A stretch of DNA of 29,942 nucleotides from Euryarchaeota archaeon UBA258 (GTDB lineage: Archaea > Thermoplasmatota > Poseidoniia > Poseidoniales > Poseidoniaceae): assembly GCA_002502605.1 (NCBI GenBank), contig DAPR01000042.1, forward strand, positions 1-29,942, given 5' to 3'. Shown here one piece after another: positions 23,770 through 29,942 of this stretch. Position 1 is the stretch's first letter, and each line of letters opens with the position of its first letter. The notes beneath the pieces were generated by a model. The model was given only the letters and a program-made list of their open reading frames with translations, was not told the DNA's origin and ran no database searches. The translations under genes and the position numbers were made by a program.

Positions 23770-24591
23770 TCACTCCTCCTCCATGTTGTCCGAATCGGTT
23801 GGGTATGAAGTAATCTCCTCTGCTTCTGGAAGGTTTTCGAGCGCTGCTAAAACCGCATTCCGATGAGGCAAATACAACGGTAAAAGCAACACTGCTTCGC
23901 CCCCATGGCTCTTTCGCACATCTGCAAGAGCTCCACGAAGACGCTCTGCATACCGCAAGTCCCGAGCTTTGACGACCGACTCACCAACAAGCCATTCGTT
24001 GAGGTCCCACCATGTGGCAGCTAACACCGCTGCTGAGCCATAGTTGGGGGAGATGCCCCTAGGCGGTTTCTGGGCGGAAAAGATGTTCTTTTTGACGCGC
24101 TTTCTCCATTTCCCACCCAGTGAAATCATACCGAGCAGTTTTTTCCAATGCGAAGCTGCTTTGGCTTCGTTGGTCAGGTGCTCACTCCAAAATTCATCGT
24201 CGGCTGTTGGCTCGATGTAGTAGACTGGGCGATCGTGACGCTCAGCGTTTCGATGCAAGCGTCGCGGTTCAGGGTCGGGGAAGCTGCCTGATTTGACATC
24301 CTCAAGCAAGGTAATTTCATCGAGGTAAATTCCAAAGGAACCACCGGAAATCAGACCGTGTGCAAGATTAACACCGGGAGACTCTGCTTCGTCCTTTTCT
24401 TCCTGAACCCACATGTCAACAACATCAGGTGGTTCAAGGATTGCTAAGGCGTGCCATGATTCACGTGGCCGCATGGTTCGCGGATAGACCACCGTGGGCA
24501 GAACACCGTGGAGCAAAATCGTGCCCCCATCGGGATCGGACCAAGCATGGTCAGCCCAATCCAATCGCTCTGGCAAGCTCTTCACGCTCAC
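23770..24591 (-). CDS. unrecognised cytoplasmic protein, faintly TraB-like
   Basis: The 273 residues have no signal peptide or clear membrane helix. Two regions recall the TraB/PrgY fold, without its diagnostic residues. These are an N-terminal strand-helix unit (TILLHGVLPT, then ILEPPDVVDMWVQEE) and a C-terminal unit (ARDLRYAERLRGAL, then AVLLLPLYLPHRNAVLAAL). A basic middle segment (WRKRVKKNIF) separates them, and the C-terminus is acidic (DSDNMEEE). The start is GTG 24591, overlapping the stop codon of the giant surface protein by 4 nt (GTGA), so translation is probably coupled. The 2-nt gap to the TBP-like gene makes a three-gene operon. The function is unknown and the TraB idea is weak. 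Confidence 0.5.
   Translation of the reverse strand: MSVKSLPERLDWADHAWSDPDGGTILLHGVLPTVVYPRTMRPRESWHALAILEPPDVVDMWVQEEKDEAESPGVNLAHGLISGGSFGIYLDEITLLEDVKSGSFPDPEPRRLHRNAERHDRPVYYIEPTADDEFWSEHLTNEAKAASHWKKLLGMISLGGKWRKRVKKNIFSAQKPPRGISPNYGSAAVLAATWWDLNEWLVGESVVKARDLRYAERLRGALADVRKSHGGEAVLLLPLYLPHRNAVLAALENLPEAEEITSYPTDSDNMEEE
23773..23782 (-). promoter_or_regulatory. ribosome-binding site of the TBP-like gene
   Basis: GGAGGAGGAG on the minus strand, inside the last codons of the upstream gene, lies 5 nt before ATG 23767. It favours that ATG over the overlapping GTG at 23773. Confidence 0.6.
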
Positions 24592-27500
24592 TGGTTTTTG
24601 ACCCAGTCTTGTAGCGCTTCAACGCTCCATCCTTGGTCGAAGTATCCCTGAATTTCCTCTTGAGTCCATTGTGGGAACTGAGCCATTGCGTTAGCCATTT
24701 CTGGAGTGACATTGGCTGCCGGTGCTGCGGTTGCCATACCTGGAAGTTCTGCGTATGCCTTTGTTGGAACATCATCAAGGTCGTCATCGTCGTCGAACAT
24801 GCTCTCACCGTCTTCTCGGCGAACAAGGACGAAGACAACCACACCGAGGATCACTACGATGGTCACCAGCACAACAAGCAGCAGGAGAACCGTGCCGCCA
24901 TCATTGGATTCGCTCTGTACCTTCACGTTGAATTGTTGGCCTTCGGAGGACCCGTTGAACAGCAGTTCGTTGGTGGTTTCATCTGAAATTAGGTAGTACA
25001 TACCCGTCGTGGCTTGAGTGAATTGAGTCAATTCAACGGTCACCCATTTCTTTTGCAGGATGTCGATATCACCGGTCTCAATGGTGGCTTCCAACACTGG
25101 GATTCCACCTGCTGTGACTGAACGGACAACCAAATTTGTTCCACCTGCCATGGTTCCATCATTGCGAACTTCAATTTGAAGTTCCATGGTTTGACCAACT
25201 TCTGGTGAGGAAGGTGTGAGAATGATGTTCTCAACTGCGAAACTCGGCTCTTCATGGATAAAGCGGTAATTGGACTTGTGTTCTTCGGAACTCGAGAAGA
25301 TTGCTGCAATTCCACCGTCCTCTGTTGGACCGCCGCCGAAGATGACACCTGCACCCGCTGAATCTTTTGCATCGATCCACATCACGAGTTCAACGTTGTT
25401 GATTTGTTCTTCATCAGGTTCGAATTGACCTTCTTCAAGAGGCCACAGATCAATGCATGTTGCGGCTGCTGCGTAGGATCCACCAAGTGGAGAGAGCGTC
25501 AACTCAGCCGTCAATGGTTCATCACCAAAGGAGGTTCGGAAAATTGGCCAAACAATGTTGTTGCTTGCGTCGGAGTAGAAACTCCAAGCCACGTTGACAT
25601 CGCCTTGGAACAAGGCTTCACGTTCCTTGAGCACAACTTCAACATCGACACAATGGTAGGTCGAAGTTGGCATGTCTCCAGAAATCACTTCACCGGTTGC
25701 ACCGCGCTTAGCAGTCCATGAATCGGTGTTGACTTCAGGTGGGTTTCCGTCCACCTTGATGTTGAAGACCGAGCAGCCGTATGAACTCGAGCCAGCACAC
25801 ACCGCAGGCGTTGTATCAACTGCCCCATCCGGCAAACCAATCTCTTCAGGACCACACGTCGTGGCATCATCAAGAGCAGTTGTTGGATCATCGAAAGGAC
25901 AGAGTCGGAATGAGTATTGGTAATCATTCGCTACAGGAGCCGCTGTGATGTTAATGTTAAACACGCCACCAGTGAAGGTGTGGTAGGTGACTTCACCGGG
26001 GAATGGAACATAGCCCTTAGCACCGTTTGCAACGGCGTCTTGCCGGGTGATTTCCAATGTCAGTGGGATTTCTGGAGTGATGAACACGTCGTTGTTGATT
26101 CCATCCAAATATGCGTACTGTCCCGTGAATGAAATTGTGTCACCTGGATAGACAAATCCTTTGCGAACGTCTTCAGTTTGTGGTTCAGACAAGTCTGCAA
26201 AGAGCGGTGTAACCATCAAATCGTTGGTCTCATCGGTTCGGAAGTCGAGTTGGATACCGTCGCTGTAGTACCAATCTTGGATGTGGCGGCCTGGAGCGGG
26301 TAACATTCTGTACCTTGGGTTGTCGAGGTCTTGCATGTAGAGCACTGGGTTGTTGAGCGCAGTGGTTGCGCCAAGCACACCCCAATCGATACGGATTGGT
26401 AGGTCAAGCATGAAGTCGGCTTCGAACGGGTCGACCAATGCGCCTCCATCCATGCGGAGCATTCGTGGACCGTCGGAAATTTCGCTCTCTTCAAGGATTG
26501 TAATCCAAGGTGAGTCGGTCCAAGCAGTTTCGTTTCTCGGGTAGTAGTAGACGTTCATGTCCTCACGGTCATCAGCCAAGTCAAGGTGGAAATAATCCAC
26601 GTCTCGCCATCCATTGTCGTCGTTTGCTTCAACAATCAACGAGTATTGGTTGCCCGCATACATGGTTTGATTCCACTTTCCGTCGTACTGTGGTTGGTTC
26701 GAGTTGAGGAATCGTCCATCTTGTGAATCGTCAATGAAGAAGTTGCGAATAACCGGAGACTTCGAATTCATCGAAACATACGTGAAGTGATCGTCTTCGA
26801 ACCCAGGGGCTCCTCCGTTGATTGGGTTACCAGCAAGGTCGTATCCTTCGATCCAAATGGAGACCTTCCCAACTGGATCTGCGCCGATGTTAGCCATGTC
26901 ACTGAAGGATCCTGTGTAATTTGCAAACGGTGCTTCTCCGTCGTTGTTCACGGTAACCGTGATGTATTCCGAAGCATTTGCATGTCCATCGCCATTGGTG
27001 TCGTGATCGTTTTCGACCCAGATCTTGATGTCGAGGGAAGATGGTGGGTTTGGCAAGTCATAGGCCAAGAGGCGGATTTGTTGATTGGCAGATGGAACAA
27101 CCCATGTGTCATCGACCATTGTACGCCAGTTGCTTTCGAGGGAGGGGTCAACTTGGCCGTTCAAAATCTTGACCTCAATCAACGAAGGGTCGAGTGTGTC
27201 AATCGAGAGGTTGAATGGGATGGCACAGTCACTGTCAGGGCGGTAAACTGCGGCAGGACAGAGCGTGTCGCCGCCCTCGTAGCCGTCAATTCTGAACCTG
27301 TATGTTTCTTCGCCAGCTGCGAAACCAAGATCAATATCGAGATTAAAGTCACCGCCAATAACGCCAGATTGGTTCTCAACCGGCAGCCATTCAATGGTGA
27401 AGTTTTCAGAAGAGGTGTTGATGTATTTCTGCTCAAGCACCATGAAGTAGCGGCTTGGGTCTGGAGAAATATCGAGGTTCTCAAGGCGGATGCTGCCTGC

Positions 27501-29942
27501 AAGATTGACGATTTGATTCGATTTGCCATTGTCCAAGTCTTGGGACAGACCGATGTCGTTTCGAACTTCGAAGGAGGTGATGATTGCATCGTTTTCGACT
27601 GCATTTCCACCCGCCGGAGCCATCAACACAGCAGAAGGTAGGCCGTTGACGCCATCGCTAGCAATGAGGCCTGAATAGATGCGCACTTCATCGGTGTCTT
27701 CCCAATTTGAGTTCACAATAAACCGCCAGGTCACGGATTTCCCATCAGTGATGTCGGATTGAGTCGAGGTCGATTCGAGACTGATGAGGTCGTCCTCATC
27801 GGATGCCTCGGAAAATCCGAAGGCGTCGCTGTAGGAGAGGACAACAGTTCCAGTGCTTGATTCAAGGGTGAGCCGACTCTCAGCGAGTGAAGCACCTGTT
27901 GAACCAGCAACGGTGTGGGTGGTGACGATTTCATACAAGTCACCGTTTGGATAGAACCCGACCGGATTACCAGTGACGGACAGCGTGTTGTCATAGCCGC
28001 TTGCTGTGAGAATGTTGAGGTTTGAGAAGGTCAAACCGCCTCCACTGGTGGAGGTCACTGCAATTTCGACGTTCGCCATAGGTCCACCGGTCCAAAGTGC
28101 AACACCCTTGTTCAGTTCGAGATCCAATCCGTTCGAATTGTCAAGCGTGGTTGTGAAGTTGTACACGACATCGATATCGCGGATGACCATGGTGGCTCCA
28201 GTTGATGCGTTTGGTGATTCGGCCTTGAATCGGAAGGTCATCCATTCATTGCCATAGGCATCGATATGGCTGACAGGAACCAGCGGATTAGAGAGCAATG
28301 AATTCAATGCTGCAGTCAAGTCGGTTTCGCTGAGGAATTCAGGAAGCATTCGAGTAAAGTTTCCAACTTCGCCAAGGCTCACCGATTGAGTACCAGAAAG
28401 CACTGAGAAATCGAAGCCCTCCATTGGATCGGTGGTTGAATGAATCATCATTTCATCGAGGACGAAATCTGTTGAGAGAACAGTTGCACCCTTTGGAAGC
28501 ATGAAACTTCCACCCTCTGCAACACCACTCAAATCAGCGGTGATGTTTGCGGAGTTTGTGCCATAGTTAATGCCCTCGATCTTGTTGAGGAGGAATTGGG
28601 TTTGTCGACCAAATGCACCGAACGCCGGTTCATCAAAGCCCCAATCGATGTTGCTGTCGTTCGCAACATCAACAAGGAAATGTTCCGCATGATGGCCGAA
28701 GGTCAAGTCAAACCAAAGTCCGCCCACGTTGCAGTTGTTTTGATACGACATCATGGTTTCAAATCCATAAATTGGAGCATCAAGGACATATTCTGTATCC
28801 GGGATCATGCCGATGATGCCATCGCCACCGTAGGCCTGTAAATCGATGGTCGGAATTTCAGTGCAATCGTCTTGGACATGAGCGGATATTCGAGTGATTG
28901 GTTTCGAGAAACTGCTGCGCTCAAGGGTTGGTGAGAAGGACGAATCTGAAAGCATTGGAGAATAAATCATCGGCATACCGCCAGTTGCTTCCCAAACGCC
29001 GTTCACGACGCCGCTAACCATTCCATCAGTCTGGTTAAAGCCGGTACCGACGCGTGTTCCTATGCTAAATCCATGGAACACAGGAGTCGACAGGCGAGAG
29101 GTTCCTGAGTCAAAGGTGAGGCGGAAGTTCACAGAGGGGTGCTCAGTTGTGTTGACGTCCCATAGTTCAATGATTTTCCCTTGAAGGCCAGTCATTGGAT
29201 TGCCGTGGTTGTCGATGACGGTTTGGCCTGTTGCTGAATCAAGCACCTCAAGGGAGAGGGTCGCTGAGGAGGTGGTTTCTGATTCGATGGTGAGAATACC
29301 GTATCCGTTTGGTTGGTTTTCGCCGCCTTGGACAGATGGCAGGAATCCATTGATGTCCATGGTAGCGCTTTGTGGGAGGCGGTCCCCAAGACGGAAGTTA
29401 TCGATGTACCAGCCCGCAACACCGCCATCAGCGGTGTTGATGTCGTTGTCATCCATGACAAAGCGAAGTTGGACGTACTGGCCAAGATATTGAATCAAGT
29501 CGACCGCAATGTTTGCCCAGCCAGTTGGATTGCCTGCGCTGACGGATGTACCACCAAGAGCATAGTCACCTGCTGGAACTCCATTACAACTGTTGTAGAT
29601 CTCACCAGCGTTGTTTGAGCCGGTGCTCACGCGGTAGTAACCGTTCGAGTAACCAACACCGCTTGAATTGCCGATATCGATGTCGAGGTACTGGAAGCCT
29701 GATGCATCAGGTGGAAACACACCGTTGCTCGATGTGCGAATTTGCACATAAGCACAGTCTGTGTACTTGATTGCAGGGTTTGTTCCTTGTGGAGTGATTC
29801 GATCAAGGTCGTGGTATGAATCGAAGTATGCGGTGGTGTCCTTCAAGGCCAAATCGATGTACATTGAGGGTGAGTTGAGGGCATAAAGACCACCGTTTTG
29901 GTTGGTGAACTCATCGGTGTAGTCACCGTCAGAAAGGCCAGT
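24588..29942 (-). CDS. giant membrane-anchored surface protein, N-terminus off window
   Basis: The frame is open from the right edge, giving 1784 visible residues; the true start lies outside. A MAM or immune-inhibitor-A-like module lies near residues 138-183 (WANIAVDLIQYLGQYVQLRF, then GGVAGWYIDNFRLGD). A long series of beta-rich, Ig-like segments follows. An EF-hand-type calcium loop, DTNGDGHANASE, sits at about 981-992. A CARDB-like domain lies near 1568-1658, and a transmembrane helix at about 1681-1708. The roughly 75-residue cytoplasmic tail has a DDDDD cluster and ends with QWTQEEIQGYFDQGWSVEAL. Its role could be adhesion, a scaffold, or the carrier of a catalytic domain encoded beyond the window. 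It is the first visible gene of an operon with the next two downstream genes. Confidence 0.8.
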   Translation of the reverse strand, partial: TGLSDGDYTDEFTNQNGGLYALNSPSMYIDLALKDTTAYFDSYHDLDRITPQGTNPAIKYTDCAYVQIRTSSNGVFPPDASGFQYLDIDIGNSSGVGYSNGYYRVSTGSNNAGEIYNSCNGVPAGDYALGGTSVSAGNPTGWANIAVDLIQYLGQYVQLRFVMDDNDINTADGGVAGWYIDNFRLGDRLPQSATMDINGFLPSVQGGENQPNGYGILTIESETTSSATLSLEVLDSATGQTVIDNHGNPMTGLQGKIIELWDVNTTEHPSVNFRLTFDSGTSRLSTPVFHGFSIGTRVGTGFNQTDGMVSGVVNGVWEATGGMPMIYSPMLSDSSFSPTLERSSFSKPITRISAHVQDDCTEIPTIDLQAYGGDGIIGMIPDTEYVLDAPIYGFETMMSYQNNCNVGGLWFDLTFGHHAEHFLVDVANDSNIDWGFDEPAFGAFGRQTQFLLNKIEGINYGTNSANITADLSGVAEGGSFMLPKGATVLSTDFVLDEMMIHSTTDPMEGFDFSVLSGTQSVSLGEVGNFTRMLPEFLSETDLTAALNSLLSNPLVPVSHIDAYGNEWMTFRFKAESPNASTGATMVIRDIDVVYNFTTTLDNSNGLDLELNKGVALWTGGPMANVEIAVTSTSGGGLTFSNLNILTASGYDNTLSVTGNPVGFYPNGDLYEIVTTHTVAGSTGASLAESRLTLESSTGTVVLSYSDAFGFSEASDEDDLISLESTSTQSDITDGKSVTWRFIVNSNWEDTDEVRIYSGLIASDGVNGLPSAVLMAPAGGNAVENDAIITSFEVRNDIGLSQDLDNGKSNQIVNLAGSIRLENLDISPDPSRYFMVLEQKYINTSSENFTIEWLPVENQSGVIGGDFNLDIDLGFAAGEETYRFRIDGYEGGDTLCPAAVYRPDSDCAIPFNLSIDTLDPSLIEVKILNGQVDPSLESNWRTMVDDTWVVPSANQQIRLLAYDLPNPPSSLDIKIWVENDHDTNGDGHANASEYITVTVNNDGEAPFANYTGSFSDMANIGADPVGKVSIWIEGYDLAGNPINGGAPGFEDDHFTYVSMNSKSPVIRNFFIDDSQDGRFLNSNQPQYDGKWNQTMYAGNQYSLIVEANDDNGWRDVDYFHLDLADDREDMNVYYYPRNETAWTDSPWITILEESEISDGPRMLRMDGGALVDPFEADFMLDLPIRIDWGVLGATTALNNPVLYMQDLDNPRYRMLPAPGRHIQDWYYSDGIQLDFRTDETNDLMVTPLFADLSEPQTEDVRKGFVYPGDTISFTGQYAYLDGINNDVFITPEIPLTLEITRQDAVANGAKGYVPFPGEVTYHTFTGGVFNINITAAPVANDYQYSFRLCPFDDPTTALDDATTCGPEEIGLPDGAVDTTPAVCAGSSSYGCSVFNIKVDGNPPEVNTDSWTAKRGATGEVISGDMPTSTYHCVDVEVVLKEREALFQGDVNVAWSFYSDASNNIVWPIFRTSFGDEPLTAELTLSPLGGSYAAAATCIDLWPLEEGQFEPDEEQINNVELVMWIDAKDSAGAGVIFGGGPTEDGGIAAIFSSSEEHKSNYRFIHEEPSFAVENIILTPSSPEVGQTMELQIEVRNDGTMAGGTNLVVRSVTAGGIPVLEATIETGDIDILQKKWVTVELTQFTQATTGMYYLISDETTNELLFNGSSEGQQFNVKVQSESNDGGTVLLLLVVLVTIVVILGVVVFVLVRREDGESMFDDDDDLDDVPTKAYAELPGMATAAPAANVTPEMANAMAQFPQWTQEEIQGYFDQGWSVEALQDWVKNQ
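26967..27002 (-). other. EF-hand-like calcium-binding loop in the giant surface protein
   Basis: Twelve residues DTNGDGHANASE match the calcium loop pattern: ligands at positions 1, 3, 5, 7 or 9 and Glu at 12, with Gly at 6. It lies between Ig-like segments, where calcium could stiffen the stalk. Confidence 0.55.

Noticed and set aside
1..29942. tRNA, rRNA, IS element, integrase or attachment site
   Set aside because: The gaps between genes are all short (under about 140 nt), and none shows cloverleaf-like, terminal-repeat or transposase-like sequence.

Overview
The window looks like a fragment of a planktonic marine euryarchaeon, most likely Marine Group II (Poseidoniales) or a close relative. 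The reasons are a group II chaperonin (thermosome), a TBP-fold protein, an archaeal-style TatD-like hydrolase, a mevalonate-pathway HMG-CoA synthase, very large C-terminally membrane-anchored surface proteins with acidic tails, and many apparently bacterial acquisitions (DnaK, FabI, a huge KS/AT/ACP synthase). This taxonomic call is inferred from gene content only.

Layout. Positions 1-1433 (-) hold most of CTP synthase (pyrG), cut by the window edge. It is divergent from a zinc L-threonine 3-dehydrogenase (1564-2616, +). A minus-strand block follows, in transcription order: an Hsp20-like protein (8537-7827), DnaK (7809-5917), a thermosome subunit (5855-4263) and HMG-CoA synthase (4190-2619). 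Divergent from this block, on the plus strand, are an M28-family lipoprotein peptidase (8674-10083) and a small MerT-like membrane protein (10130-10576).

The centre of the window (10577-20969, -) is a compact lipid or polyketide operon: fabI enoyl-ACP reductase, a 2939-residue synthase, and an Sfp-type phosphopantetheinyl transferase. The intergenic gaps are 9 and 13 nt. The synthase reads KS - AT - degenerate ACP - KS - ACP - ACP - ACP - KR - DH. It lacks an ER domain, which the adjacent FabI would supply, so the three genes together look like a self-contained acyl-chain synthase. Archaea normally make isoprenoid lipids and are generally thought to lack ACP-based fatty acid synthesis. All three ACPs carry Thr instead of Ser at the phosphopantetheine attachment site, each with a different Thr codon. 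A 21-nt palindrome lies directly upstream of fabI.

The right side (21085-29942, -) holds a membrane-anchored secreted protein, a TatD-like hydrolase, a TBP-fold protein that lacks the DNA-intercalating phenylalanines, an unrecognised protein, and the C-terminal 1784 residues of a giant surface protein that runs off the window. The last three overlap or nearly touch and look like one operon. No tRNA, rRNA, CRISPR array, IS element or attachment site was seen, and no gene-free stretch exceeds about 140 nt.
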